A stretch of 64,000 nt of DNA from Paractinoplanes durhamensis (GCF_016862175.1 NZ_BOML01000019.1:1-64000); one strand, 5' to 3'; positions 10,071 to 21,300 are shown, counted from the stretch's first letter. A program made the numbers and translations. Notes: generated by a model from the letters alone, not told the origin.

Positions 10071-11255
10071 GTGCTGCGCGGTGTGGACCGCGCCGCGTTC
10101 GCCGTGTCGTTCGCGAACCGGCTGCGCGGCGCGGGGGTGCCGGCCGGGCTGACCGAGATCGACGACCTGATCCGGGCGCTCGCCGCGGTGCCGCTGGATT
10201 CCGCGGCGGCGCTCTACTGGAGTGCCCGGGTCGCGCTCGTCCGGCGGGAATCCGACCTGGCCGCCTTCGACCGGATCTTCGAGGCCGTCTTCGCCGATGC
10301 GCCGCCGCTGCCGCTGCCGCTGACCCGGGCCGCCGCCGGCCCGGCCGCCCGCCGCGACGACGTGCACGTGCCCGTCCCGGCGGCCGCCGACCAGGCCGTC
10401 CCCGGCGGCGGGCTGCCCTGGGCGACACTTCCGCCCGCGGTGGCCGGCGCCGACGACGGCGACGAGTCCGGCCTGCGGCTGCCGCAGTTGCGCCCGAGCG
10501 ACGTCGCGGCCCTCGCCGCGCGGCCGTTCGAAGAGCTCGACCCGCGGGAGACCGCGCTGCTGGGCGCGGCCCTGGCCGGGGAGCTGGCCCGCTGGCCGAC
10601 CCGCCGCACCCGCCGGCACGTGCCCCACTCCGGGGGCCGCCGGATCGCCCTGCGCCCGACCATCGCCCGGGCCCGCCGCACCGCGTGGGAGCCGGTGGTC
10701 GTCGTCCGGGAGCGCCCGTTGCGCCGGCCGCGCCGGGTGGTGCTGCTCGCCGATGTCAGCGAGTCGATGCGCGCCCAGGCCACCGCCTACCTGCACCTGA
10801 TGCGGGCGTTCGCGACGGTGACCGAGGCCGAGGTCTTCGCGTTCAGCACCGGGCTGACCCGGCTCACCCGGGTCCTCGCGCACCGATCCGCGGGCGAGGC
10901 GATCGCGCAGGCCTCGGCGGCGGTGACCGACCGTTTCGGCGGCACCCGGATCGCCACCACCATCGCCGCGCTGCTGCGCTCGCACCACGGCAACGCGGTC
11001 CGGGGTGCCCTGGTGGTGATCGCCTCCGACGGCTGGGACAGCGACCCGCCCGAGGCCCTGGCCGCGGCGATGGCCCGGCTCGCCCGCCGGGCACACGCCG
11101 TCCTCTGGCTGAACCCGCGGGCCGGCGCCCCCGGCTTCACCCCGACGGTCGCGGCGATGGCGGCCGCCCTGCCCTACTGCACCGCCCTGCTGCCGGCCGC
11201 CACGTTCGCCGACCTGTCGGTGGCCGCCCGCTCGCTGACCGACGCTCTCCGCTGA
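10071..11255 (+). CDS. coxE: VWA-domain CO dehydrogenase assembly protein
   Basis: CoxE family protein of about 394 residues. The C-terminal von Willebrand A domain has an intact MIDAS DxSxS motif (LLADVSESM, about residue 225), the conserved Thr region FGGTRIAT and the ASDGWD Asp. The first 200 residues are the family-specific helical part. It partners with the MoxR ATPase CoxD in building the active site. The start is uncertain: GTG 10071 is 13 nt after coxG, while an in-frame TTG at 10044 would overlap coxG, and neither has a clear ribosome binding site. It is the last gene of the cox operon. Confidence 0.85.
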   Translation: MLRGVDRAAFAVSFANRLRGAGVPAGLTEIDDLIRALAAVPLDSAAALYWSARVALVRRESDLAAFDRIFEAVFADAPPLPLPLTRAAAGPAARRDDVHVPVPAAADQAVPGGGLPWATLPPAVAGADDGDESGLRLPQLRPSDVAALAARPFEELDPRETALLGAALAGELARWPTRRTRRHVPHSGGRRIALRPTIARARRTAWEPVVVVRERPLRRPRRVVLLADVSESMRAQATAYLHLMRAFATVTEAEVFAFSTGLTRLTRVLAHRSAGEAIAQASAAVTDRFGGTRIATTIAALLRSHHGNAVRGALVVIASDGWDSDPPEALAAAMARLARRAHAVLWLNPRAGAPGFTPTVAAMAAALPYCTALLPAATFADLSVAARSLTDALR

Positions 11256-11259
11256 TTAG

Positions 11260-11310
11260 TCAGATGCGGAAGGTGGAGACCAGGCTGCTCAGCTCGGTCT
11301 GTCTTTTCGA
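11260..11310 (-). pseudogene. Possible remnant of a chemoreceptor 3' end
   Basis: The minus strand just after coxE encodes QTELSSLVSTFRI followed by a stop, which looks like the usual last residues of methyl-accepting chemotaxis proteins. Upstream codons (toward 11330) no longer resemble the family, and there is no room for a gene before the LysR gene. If real, it is a scar of a deleted MCP gene. Fourteen codons is too little for certainty. Confidence 0.25.
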
Positions 11311-11335
11311 AACCGGTGCTTCGAACCTGCGGTGA

Positions 11336-12289
11336 TCAGCTCCAGAGGGTCACATGGACCGACGGGCGGAAGTGGCTGACGTTGACGCCGGCGCCGCGCA
11401 TCATCGCCTGGATCGCGCGCGGGGTGGCGGCGAAGCGGGCCAGCTCGGCTGCGGCCGACGGGGTGCCCTGGTCGGCCAGGGTCAGCGAGTGCCAGATCGA
11501 TTCCATCGTCGCGTACGGCCCGGCCAGCTGCACCAGGTGGCCGTTGCGGACGTCGGGGGCCACCGTGAAGGACAGCGCCGGGGACACCCCCTTGCCGCGT
11601 TTCGCCTCCTCCAGGGCGGCGGCGTGGCTCTGGAAGATCTGCTGGTTGCTCTCCGGCACGGCCAGCCGGCGCAGCAGGGCGGGGATGGCGCCCATGTCGA
11701 CCGCGGCGGACGGACCCAGCAGCCAGGTCTGGTCGCGCAGTTGGGCGGCCGACGCCCGCACCGCGGCCAGCGGGTGGGCCGGGCCGGCCACCACGACCAC
11801 CCGGTAGTTCATCACCGGGCGGCTGACCATGCCGGTCTCGGTCGCCGGGCGGGGGCCGATCGCGATGTCGGCGGCGCGGGTCAGCAGCAGCGCCTCGAAC
11901 TGCGCCGGGTTGTGCACGCTGAGCTCGACGTCGAGGTCGGCGGCCCGGCCGGCGAACAGCTCGATCAGGCCGGGGGCGGCGTGCTCGGCGAACAGGCTGG
12001 ACGCGGCCACCCGCAGCAGCCGGCGGCCCCGGCCGGCGGTGCTCACCTCGAGGACGGTGATGTCCTGCAGGCCGAGCATCTCGGCGGCGCGGCTGGCCAG
12101 GCGCAGGCCGCCGTGGGTGAAGGCGAGGCCGGCGGCGGTGCGGGTGAAGAGCTGGTCGCCGAGCTCCTTGCGGAGCTGGCCGATGTGCAGGGAGATGGCC
12201 GACTCGGAGACGGAGAGCTCGGCGGCGGCCTGCTTGACCGAGCCCAGGCGCACCACGGCCGAGTAGGCGCGTAACTGGGTGGGAGTCAT
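11336..12289 (-). CDS. LysR family transcriptional regulator
   Basis: Regulator of 317 residues with an N-terminal winged HTH at residues 3-60 (QLRAYSAVVRLGSVKQAAAE, then SESAISLHIGQLRKELG) and a type 2 periplasmic-binding-like effector domain from about 90. LysR proteins usually bind a metabolite and control a divergent or nearby operon. It lies tail-to-tail with the cox operon and no divergent partner follows. Its HTH resembles those of CbbR/CoxR-like regulators next to cox genes, so control of cox is plausible but inferred. ATG 12289. Confidence 0.85.
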   Translation of the reverse strand: MTPTQLRAYSAVVRLGSVKQAAAELSVSESAISLHIGQLRKELGDQLFTRTAAGLAFTHGGLRLASRAAEMLGLQDITVLEVSTAGRGRRLLRVAASSLFAEHAAPGLIELFAGRAADLDVELSVHNPAQFEALLLTRAADIAIGPRPATETGMVSRPVMNYRVVVVAGPAHPLAAVRASAAQLRDQTWLLGPSAAVDMGAIPALLRRLAVPESNQQIFQSHAAALEEAKRGKGVSPALSFTVAPDVRNGHLVQLAGPYATMESIWHSLTLADQGTPSAAAELARFAATPRAIQAMMRGAGVNVSHFRPSVHVTLWS

Positions 12290-12347
12290 GACCCGAGCCT
12301 GCCACGTCGCGCCATGCCCGGCCCCCTGTGCAAAGTTGTGAAGGAGC

Positions 12348-13169
12348 TTAGGGTTTTCGGCCGACCGCCGCCAGCATGCCGACCAGGCGCGGATCGGGTT
12401 TTTCGGCGCCGGCGTCCGGGCGCCACTCGGACGGCGGGACGATGCCGGGATCGATCAGGTCGAGGCCGGCGAAAAGGGCACCGAACTCGGCGTGGTCGCG
12501 GGGCCAGACGTCGATGCGGCCGGCCGCCTGCATGGAGCGGTAGCGCTCGCGCTCGGCGTCGGTCATGAAGTCCGTCGTGAAGTGGGTGGCGGCCAGGAAG
12601 CTGCCGGCCGGCAACGCCTCCAGCAGCTCGTCGACCAGCGGCTGGGCGGCGCCGCGGCCGGGGATGAAGTGCAGGATCGCCACCAGCATCAGGGCCACCG
12701 GCCGGTCGAGGTCGATGGTGTCGCGCAGGCCGGGATCGGAGAGGATCTTCGACGGGGCGCGGAGGTCGGCCTCCAGGTAGGTGGTGCGGCCGGCCGGGGT
12801 GCTGCTCAGCAGGGCCTGGGCGTGGGTCATCACCATCGGATCGTTGTCGACGTAGACCACTCGGCACGCCGGGTCGGCGCGCTGGGCGACCTCGTGGGTG
12901 TTGCCGGCCGTCGGCAGGCCGGTGCCGATGTCGAGGAACTGCCGGACGCCGGCCTCGGCCGCCAGATGGTGGACCATCCGGCCGAGAACGGCACGGTTCG
13001 CCTGCACACCCGTACGCATGCCGGGGAATTTCTTTTCGATCTCGTCGCCGGAGGCGCGGTCGGCGGCGAAGTTGTCCTTGCCGCCGAGCCAGTAGTTGTA
13101 GCGCCGGGCCGGGTGCGGCACCGTCGCGTCGATCGTCGGCCGAGATCCATCCCCGTTGATCGAAGCCAT
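12348..13169 (-). CDS. DUF574 SAM-dependent methyltransferase
   Basis: Protein of 273 residues of the actinobacterial S-adenosyl methyltransferase family formerly DUF574. Diagnostic stretches are ARRYNYWLGGKDNFAADR near the N-terminus, the SAM motif FLDIGTGLPTAGNTHEVAQ, DNDPMVMTHAQALL and LMLVAILHFIP. This family is abundant in Streptomyces and Micromonosporaceae and its substrates are unknown. ATG 13169. It lies downstream of the M4 protease but is separated from it by a strong hairpin, so it is probably its own unit. Confidence 0.9.
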   Translation of the reverse strand: MASINGDGSRPTIDATVPHPARRYNYWLGGKDNFAADRASGDEIEKKFPGMRTGVQANRAVLGRMVHHLAAEAGVRQFLDIGTGLPTAGNTHEVAQRADPACRVVYVDNDPMVMTHAQALLSSTPAGRTTYLEADLRAPSKILSDPGLRDTIDLDRPVALMLVAILHFIPGRGAAQPLVDELLEALPAGSFLAATHFTTDFMTDAERERYRSMQAAGRIDVWPRDHAEFGALFAGLDLIDPGIVPPSEWRPDAGAEKPDPRLVGMLAAVGRKP

Positions 13170-13186
13170 GCGGGCAGCCTACGGGA

Positions 13187-13216
13187 ACGGCTCGGGTCAC
13201 AGTGGACCCGAGCCGT
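13187..13216 (-). terminator. Hairpin terminator after the M4 protease gene
   Basis: A perfect 12-bp stem, ACGGCTCGGGTC (13187-13198) with GACCCGAGCCGT (13205-13216), and a 6-nt loop, 26 nt beyond the protease stop on the minus strand. No T-run follows. It separates the protease from the DUF574 gene. Confidence 0.7.
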
Positions 13217-13242
13217 CGCCGAACGAGGGACAGGAATCGAAC

Positions 13243-14787
13243 TCAGCTGACCGAGACGGCCGCCCAGGCTGCCGCGGTGGCCGCGTACTCGGTGCTGCTC
13301 GCGCCGTACAGGTCGGTGGCCGCCTTGAGGGTGGCGGTCTTCGCGGCGCTGTAGTTCGACGACGAGGTGAGGTAGGTGGTCAGCGCGCGGTAGAAGATCG
13401 CGCCGGCCGCCTCGTTGCCGATGCCGGTCACCGTGCCGCTGTTGCAGGTCGGGCTGCTGTACGAGACGCCGTTGACGGTGTGCGCGCCGGAGCCGACGGC
13501 CAGCAGGAAGAAGGCGTGGTTGCCGACGCCGGACGAGTAGTGCACGTCGAGGTTCTTGACGGTGCTGCTCCAGCACTTGGCCGAGCTGCCGTCCTTGGAC
13601 GGGTCGTCCATCCAGCGCAGCGGGGTGCCGCTGGCGACGACCTTCTCGCCGATCAGGTAGTCGGCGACGTCCTTGACGTTGTTCGAGTAGAACTCGACCA
13701 GGGTGCCCATGATGTCGCTGTACGACTCGTTGAGGCCGCCCGACTCACCCGAGTAGGTCAGGCCGGCGGTGCGCGACGTGACGCCGTGGGTCATCTCGTG
13801 GCCGGCCACGTCGAGGGTGACGAACGGGTTGTAGGTGCTGCCGTTGCCGTCGCCGTAGGTCATGCAGAAGCAGGTGTCCGACCAGCTGGCGTTGAGGTAG
13901 CTGTTGCCGTAGTGCACCCGGTTGTAGCTGCCCACACCGTCGTCGGCGATGCCGTTGCGGCCGAACTCCTGCTGGTAGAAGTCCCAGGTCTCGCTGACGC
14001 CGTACTGGGCGTCGACGCCCAGCGTCGCGCGGTCGGTGAGCGCGCCGGTGCCCCACTTGTTGTCGGCGTCGGTGAACAGGGTGCCCGAGCCGATCCGGCG
14101 GTTGTTCATGTCGACCGTGTACGTGTTGCCGCGGGTCGGGTCCTTCAGCTGGTAGGTGCTGCCGGACAGGGTGGTCTCCAGGGTGACGGTGCCGACGTTG
14201 TAGCCGGTGCCCGTGCCGGTGACGGTCTGCTCCTCGGCCCACTTCTCGACCACCGCGCCGCTCCGCGCGTCGACCAGCACGTGCTGCAGGCCCTCGGCGG
14301 TGGTCACCGCGGTGCGGTAGACCAGGGTCGGGACGGCCTCGCGGGTGCTGACGGCGAGGGTGGCGGTGCCGGTGGCGGTGCCCTTCAGCGCGGCGGCGGC
14401 CGCGCTGTTCGCGGTGGTCGCGGTGAGCGCGGGGGTCACGCCGAGGGTGAGGGGTGCCAGGAGGGTACGCGTGACCTCCCGCACCGAGCCGTCGGCGTTG
14501 AGGTGGGCGATCACGTCGCCGCCGATGACCTGCAGGCCGTGGTAGGTCCGGTCCATGTGGACGTGGCTGATGCCGGTGGCGTCGAGCTTCGTGCCGCGGG
14601 CGGCGAAGGCGTCCGACGTGCTCGCGGCGAAGAGGGCGGCGCGGTCCTTGACCGCGGTCTGCGCGAACGCGGTGGCCTGGGCCGGGGTGGTGGGCCGGGC
14701 CGCCGGTGCGGCGGTCGCCGGGACGGTCGCGATCAGGCCGGCGGCCGCGGCGAGCGTGGTGGCGCTGAGGATGACTCTGGTGCGCAC
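13243..14787 (-). CDS. Secreted M4 (thermolysin-like) metalloprotease
   Basis: Preproenzyme of 514 residues. A signal peptide (residues 1-29, ending TAAPA) is followed by an FTP/PepSY propeptide to about 200 and the M4 catalytic domain. The zinc site is complete: H330-E331-M-T-H334 and Glu354 in GGLNESYSD. The C-terminal M4 helical domain contains the catalytic-His region (SGVGNHAFFLLAVGSG). It starts at GTG 14787, with GAGGAG about 9 nt upstream; a longer frame to 14904 lacks a signal peptide at its start. It is an extracellular broad-specificity endopeptidase, probably nutritional. Its promoter should lie in the AT-richer region 14788-15300. Confidence 0.93.
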   Translation of the reverse strand: MRTRVILSATTLAAAAGLIATVPATAAPAARPTTPAQATAFAQTAVKDRAALFAASTSDAFAARGTKLDATGISHVHMDRTYHGLQVIGGDVIAHLNADGSVREVTRTLLAPLTLGVTPALTATTANSAAAAALKGTATGTATLAVSTREAVPTLVYRTAVTTAEGLQHVLVDARSGAVVEKWAEEQTVTGTGTGYNVGTVTLETTLSGSTYQLKDPTRGNTYTVDMNNRRIGSGTLFTDADNKWGTGALTDRATLGVDAQYGVSETWDFYQQEFGRNGIADDGVGSYNRVHYGNSYLNASWSDTCFCMTYGDGNGSTYNPFVTLDVAGHEMTHGVTSRTAGLTYSGESGGLNESYSDIMGTLVEFYSNNVKDVADYLIGEKVVASGTPLRWMDDPSKDGSSAKCWSSTVKNLDVHYSSGVGNHAFFLLAVGSGAHTVNGVSYSSPTCNSGTVTGIGNEAAGAIFYRALTTYLTSSSNYSAAKTATLKAATDLYGASSTEYAATAAAWAAVSVS

Positions 14788-15300
14788 CTGGGGGATCTCC
14801 TCTCGGGATCCGGCCACATCCGGCCGGATGGGAATTGAGTTTCGTGAATGTCCTCGCCTGTGGGAACCCCTGGCTCTGTTACCAATCCGTGTCGTCGCGT
14901 TCACAGTCCGCGCAGTCCGAGTTGGACCGTGTTGTGCAAGGTGACCGTTTCGTGGTCGTCAATGACCATTGGGTTACTTGGCGTACTGGCCTTCCGCTCG
15001 CCGGCAAGCGCTTGCTACCAGCCAGTAGATAAGCCTATGAAAAGACTATGAGATACACAGAGTAATTAGCGTCGTTTAACGCTGAGTCATCAATTCTGAA
15101 CGTCTCATATATCCCGCGTTATGGAAGACGTGTGTGATATTGATATGACCTGCCAAAACACCTGTGAGTACGCTCTGGTGAGCGGTCTAAATTGGATGAC
15201 TCCGATCAAGATTGGTTAACGGAGCTGTAACCAGACCTCGTTAAGTTCCTACCCACTGTTAGATCGACTCATCTGCATGTTTTAGTGAAGCGGGAGTCCG
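14788..15300. promoter_or_regulatory. AT-richer divergent regulatory region before the PKS
   Basis: About 510 bp without a gene, between the divergent M4 protease and the large PKS. Most of 15000-15290 is visibly AT-rich compared with the rest of the window, with A/T strings such as GAGTAATTAGC and CTCATATATCCC. It contains the inverted repeats AGCGT-N6-ACGCT (15068-15083) and GGTTA-N9-TAACC (about 15212-15230), and a direct repeat CTATGA around 15034-15049. CGGGAG is placed correctly for ATG 15301. I cannot assign a promoter with confidence. Confidence 0.6.
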
Positions 15301-18300
15301 ATGAGCACGTCACCACCCTGCGCTCCGGTGATCGCCGTAACCGGCGGGACCGGGATCGAGCCGAGCCCGTACCTCGCCGCCGCGGCCACCGCCGCCGGCG
15401 CGACCGGCATCGTGGACCTGGGTACCGGCGAGACCTGGACGTTGCGCCTGCTCCGGCTGGCCGCGGCCCGGTCGTCCGAGCCGATCGGCGTACGCGTCGG
15501 AGCCCGGTGCACCGCCACCCTCGCCGAGGTCCGGGCCGCCACCGGCGGCCACCTCGCCGCCGTCGTGCTGACCGCCGACGCCGCCTGGCCCCGCACCGAC
15601 CTGGCCGGCGAGACGATCCTCGTCGAGGTCACCGATCTCGACGAGGCGCGCGCCGCCGTCGCGGCCGGCGCCCACGGCCTGATCGCGCGGGGCATGGAGT
15701 CGGCCGGCCGGACCAGCGACCTGAGCACGTTCGTGCTGCTCCAGTCGCTGCTGGACGCGATGGGGGAGACCCCGGTCTGGGCGGCCGGCGGCATCGGCCC
15801 GCGCACCACCGCCGCGGTCGTCGCGGCCGGCGCCGCCGGGGTGCTGCTCGACAGCCAGCTGCTGCTGATGCCCGAGGCCGACCTGCCCGACCACAGCCGG
15901 GCCGCCCTCGCCCGGACCGACGGCACCGAGACCACCGCGCAGCGCGAGGCCGCCGGGCTGCTCGGGGTCGGCGCCGACGGTGCGCTCGCCGCCGCGTTCG
16001 CCGCCCGCTGGGCCGACACCGGCACCGCGATCCGCGCGATCCGGGCGGCCGCCGGCGAGGACTTCGCGGCGGCGGCCGGACTGCTCGCCCCGGGCGGCCC
16101 GCTCGCCGCGGCGCTCGGCGTCGACCTGCCGATCGCGCAGGGCCCGATGACCCGGGTCAGCGACGAACCGGCCTTCGCCGCCGCGGTCGCCGCCGAGGGG
16201 GCGCTGCCGTTCATCGCGCTCGCCCTCGCCGACGCCGCCAAGACCGAGCAGATGCTGGCCGGGACGGCGGAGGCGCTGGGCGACCGGCCGTGGGGGGTGG
16301 GCATTCTCGGGTTCGCGCCCGACCACGTGAAGGCCGGGCAGATCGAGGTGATCCGGCGGGTGCGCCCGGCGTACGCCATCATCGCCGGCGGCCGCCCGGC
16401 GCAGGCGAAAGCGCTGGAGGCCGAAGGCATCCGGTCGTTCCTGCACGTGCCGTCGCCCGGGCTGCTCAAGCAGTTCCTCGCGGCGGGCAGCCGCCGTTTC
16501 GTCTTCGAAGGCGCCGAATGCGGTGGCCATGTCGGGCCGCGGGCCAGCTTCCCGCTCTGGGAGACGCAGCTCGCGGTGCTCGACTCCTTCCTGGACGAGC
16601 ATCCCGCCGCCGGCGATGACCTGCAGATCTTCTTCGCCGGTGGGGTGCACGACGCGCGATCAGCCGCGATGGTGGCGGCGCTTGCCGCGCCTCTCGCCCG
16701 GCGCGGGGCCAAGATCGGCGTGCTGATGGGTACGGCGTACCTCTTCACCGCCGAAGCCGTGCAGCACGGGGCGATCCAGCCGTTGTTCCAGGCCGAAGCC
16801 GTGCAGGCGACCCGGACCGCGCTGCTGGAGACCGCACCCGGGCACGCCACCCGCTGCCTCGCCACCGGCTTCGCCGACGACTTCCACGCTCTCCGCGACG
16901 GACTCGAAGCGGCCGGGGTGGACCACCGGCAGGTCTGGGAGCAGCTGGAGATGCTCAACGTCGGCCGGCTGCGGGTGGCCAGCAAGGGGCTGCGCCGCGA
17001 GGGAGACGCCCTGGTCACCGTGGACGAAGCCGGGCAGGCGGCCGAAGGGCTGTTCATGGCCGGTCAGGTGGCCGTGCTGCGTTCCTCGGTGACCACGATC
17101 GCTTCGCTGCATGCCGCGGTCACGACTTCTGCCGCCGCATTGCTGGCGGCTTTTGCCGCGCCGGCCTTGGCGGCGGTGGAGGAGCCGGTGGCGCCGCTGG
17201 ACATCGCCATCATCGGTATGGCCTGCGTCTTTCCCGGCTCGTCGGACCTCGCCGGCTACTGGCGCACGATTCTCGGCGCCGCCGACGAGATCACCGAGAT
17301 CCCGCCGGGGCGCTGGGACGTCGACACCTACTACGCCCCTACGGTCGGGCCCGGCGAGGCCGGGCGGATCACCGTCTCCAAGTGGGGCGGCTTCATCGAA
17401 CCCATCCCGTTCGACGCCATCCGCTACGGCATTCCGCCGTCCGCGCTGGCCAGCATCGACCCCACCCAGCTGCTCGCGCTCGAGGTGTCGCAGCGGGCGC
17501 TGCTCGACGCCGGTTATCCGTACGACGCGGCCGGCGCCGACCACGGCAAGACCGGTGTCGTCTTCGGCGCCGAGGCCGGTGGTGACCTCGCCGGGGCGAA
17601 GACGTTGCGTGCGGTGCTGCCCGGCTATCTCGGGGAGTTGCCGCCCGGGCTGGACGAGCAGCTGCCGGCCATCACCGAGGACTCGTTCCCCGGTGTTCTC
17701 GCCAACGTCATCGCCGGGCGGATCGCCAACCGGCTCGACCTCGGTGGACCCAACTTCACCGTGGACGCCGCCTGCGCCTCCTCGCTCGCCGCGCTCGACG
17801 CCGCCTGCAAGGAACTGGCCACCGGCGGCAGCGACCTGATGATCTGCGGCGGCGCCGACCTGCACAACGGCATCAACGACTACCTGATGTTCACGTCGGC
17901 GCACGCGCTCTCGCCGACCGGCCGCTGCCGGACCTTCGACAGCAGCGGCGACGGGATCGCGCTCGGCGAGGGCGTCGCCACCGTCGTCCTCAAAAGGCTG
18001 GCTGACGCCGAAAAAGACGGCGACCGGGTGTACGCCGTGATCAAGGGACTCGGCGGCGCGAGCGACGGCCGCGCGCTCGGGCTCACCGCGCCCCGGGCCG
18101 AAGGGCAGCGGCGGGCGCTCGACCGGGCCTACCGGACCGCCGGGATCAACCCGCGCGAGGTCGGCCTGGTCGAAGCGCACGGCACCGGCACCGTCGTCGG
18201 CGACCGGACCGAGCTGGAGACGCTCACCCGGCTGTTCATCGAGTCCGGGGCGTCGCCCGGGCAGACCACGCTGGGCTCGGTCAAGTCGCAGATCGGGCAC

Positions 18301-21300
18301 ACCAAATGCGCGGCCGGGCTGGCCGGCGTGATCAAGGCGGCGCTCGCCCTGCACACCGGGGTCAAGCCGCCCACGCTCAACCTGACCCGGCCCAACCCGG
18401 CCTGGTCCGCCGCGGAGAGCCCGTTCTCGTTCCAGACCAGCGCCCAGCCGTGGTCCGCACCGGCCGCCGAGCGGATCGCCGGGGTCAGCGCGTTCGGTTT
18501 CGGCGGCACCAACTACCACGCCGTCCTGGCCGCCCACGCGGCCGACGCCGACCCCCGGCACGGCCAGACGTCGTGGCCGGCCGAACTCTTCTGTTTCCGC
18601 GGGAGCGACAGCGCCGCCGCCCATCGTGGCGTGCGCCGGCTCCGCGACCGACTCCAGGTCGTCGCCGGCTTGCGCGAGCTGGCGACGACCTGGTCCGCCG
18701 AATCCGACCCACGGGTCGGCCCGGTCCGGATCGCCGTGGTCGCCCGCGACCTCGGCGAGCTTGCCGACCTGCTCTCCCGGGCGCTGGCCGGCGAGCACGA
18801 CCCCCGCCGGGGCCTGATCCAGCCGCCGTCCGCCACCTCCCCGGGCAAGGTCGCCTTCCTGTTCCCGGGGCAGGGCAGCCAGCGGCCCGGTGCGCTCGCC
18901 GAACTGTTCATCACCTTCCCCGAGCTGCGGCACTACCTCGAACTCGGTGGTGACTGGGCCGACCTGCTGTTCCCGCCGGCCGCCTTCGACGACGAGACGG
19001 CCACCGCCCAGAAGACGCGGCTGCGGGACACCCGCAACGCTCAGCCCGCCCTCGGCATCGGCGGGCTCGCCGTCGACCACCTGCTGCGCCGGCTCGGCGT
19101 GCGGCCCGACCTGACGGCCGGGCACAGCTACGGTGAGCTGGTCGCGCTGTGTGTCTCCGGGGCGTTCGCCCCGGCGACGCTGCTCGAGCTCAGCCGCTCC
19201 CGGGCGGCCAGCATCCTGGCCGCGGCCGGGTCCGACCCGGGCACGATGGCCGCGGTCAGCGCTACCCCCGCGCAGATCACCGCGGTGCTCGGCGACTCCG
19301 CCGACGTGGTGGTGGCCAACCACAACGCACCCCAGCAGGCGGTCATCTCCGGGCCGACCGAAGCGGTGCGCGCCGCGACCGCCGCCCTCACCGCGGCCGG
19401 GCTGACCGCGCGGCCGATCCCGGTGGCGTGCGCCTTCCACAGCCCGGTCGTGGCCGGTGGCAGCCCGATCTTCGCGTCCGTCCTCGCCGACCGGGAGATC
19501 TCCGCGCCGACCGGGGAGGTCTGGTCCAACCGGACGGCGGCCACCTATCCGGACACGGCCGACGGCGTACGGGACGAGCTGGCCGCCCAGATCTCCTCGC
19601 CGGTCCGTTTCGTCGACCAGATCGAAGCGATGTACGAAGCCGGTGCCCGCGTCTTCGTCGAGGCCGGCCCCGGGCAGGTGCTCACCGGCCTGGTCGGCGC
19701 CGTCCTCGGGGACCGCCCGCACCTGGCCGTGCCGATCGACGGCCGGGACGGGCTCCGCTCCCTGCTGCTGGCCGTCGCCCAGCTGGCCTGCGCGGGCGTG
19801 CCGGTCAACACCGGCTGGCTGTTCCGCGGCCGCGACGCACGAACCTCCCCCGAAACGTCACGTCCGCTGTGGACGGTCGACGGACATCTCGTACGCGACC
19901 CCAGCGGAGCCTGCCTGCCCGGCGGCCTCGCCCCGGCCCGCCGCATCCCCGAGGAGCTGATCATGACGACGCCGCCCCAGCAGGCACCGAACGCCCAGAA
20001 CGCGCTGCTCGCCGAGTACCTGCGCACCACCCGCGAAATGATCACCTCCCAGCGCGATGTGATGCTCGCCTTCCTCGGCCAGCAGCCCGCAACGACGTGG
20101 GAGCCGGTCCCGGCGCCGTATGCGGAGCCGGAACTGGTGCCGAGCATGGCGAGGCCGGCCCTGGAAGCGTCGTACGCACCGGTTGCGCCGGCGCCGGCGC
20201 CGATGCCGATGCCGGCCGCGGTGCAGGTGCCCGTCATGGCGGCGGTGGTGGCACCCGCGCTCGATGTCCAGGGCGCGGTGCTCGGCGTGATCAGCGAGCG
20301 GACCGGCTACCCGATCGAGCTGATCGAGCTGGACCTCGACCTGGAGGCCGACCTCAGCGTCGACTCGATCAAGCGTGCCGAGGTGGCCGGCGAGGTCGCG
20401 TCCCGGTTGGGCCTGTCCGTCGACGGCGACGAGTCGGAGCTGGAAGACCTGGTCAAGGCCCGGACCGTCCGCTCGATGGTGGAGTGGCTCAACAGCCGAA
20501 TCGTCGGCCCGACGAACGTTGGTGCCCCGAACGTTGGTGCCCCGAACGTTGGTGCCCCGAACGTTGGGGCGGCTAACGATGGGGCGGGGGCCATTGACGT
20601 GCAAAGTGCGGTCCTCAGTGTGATCAGTGACCGTACCGGCTACCCGGTCGAGCTGATCGAGCCCGATCTCGACCTCGAAGCCGACCTGAGCGTCGACTCG
20701 ATCAAGCGCGCCGAGGTCGCCGGCGAGGTGGCGTCCCGGCTGGGCCTGTCGGTGGACGGCGACGAGTCGGAGCTGGAAGACCTGGTCAAGGCACGAACCG
20801 TGCGCTCGATGGTGGAGTGGCTGGAAAGCCGCATCAACGGCGTCGCACCGTCCACACCCGAGCCGGCGGCCCAGCATTCCCCGCCGCCCGCCTCGGCCGG
20901 TATCGCCCCGCAGCGTCTCGTGTCCCGTCTGCAACCGGCCGCGGCCGGGGAAGGCGAGGTGCGCCTCAATGGCGCAAGGTTTCTGATCAGCGGCGAATCC
21001 TTCCACGCCAAGCTCGTCGGCGACCTCCTCGGCACCGCCGGCGCCCGGGTCGTGCCCACCGGCACCGCCGACGGCCTGATCCTGCTGGACGGCCTCGACG
21101 ACGGCCCGGCCCTGCTGCCCGACCTGTTCGGCCAGATCCGCCGGTCGCTCACCGAGGGCGTCCGCTGGGTGATCGCGGCCGGCCGCCCCGGCGAGCGCAA
21201 CGACGGCATGCCCGGGCTGTTCCGCACGATCGCCCGCGAATACCCCGAGGTCACCGCCCGCTACGTGGAGTTCCGCGCGGACATCGACGTCCCGGCGGCC

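Noticed and set aside
13156..14838. 560-codon plus-strand frame over the M4 protease
   Set aside because: Val/Gly/Ala/Arg-rich shadow; the minus-strand protease has signal peptide and zinc site.
16660..19722. 1020-codon open frame antisense to the first PKS
   Set aside because: Lies opposite the KS and AT domains with intact catalytic motifs; no recognisable domain.
20513..20572. CRISPR-like repeat array
   Set aside because: The repeats are only 15 bp, abut without spacers and stay in frame inside a coding linker.
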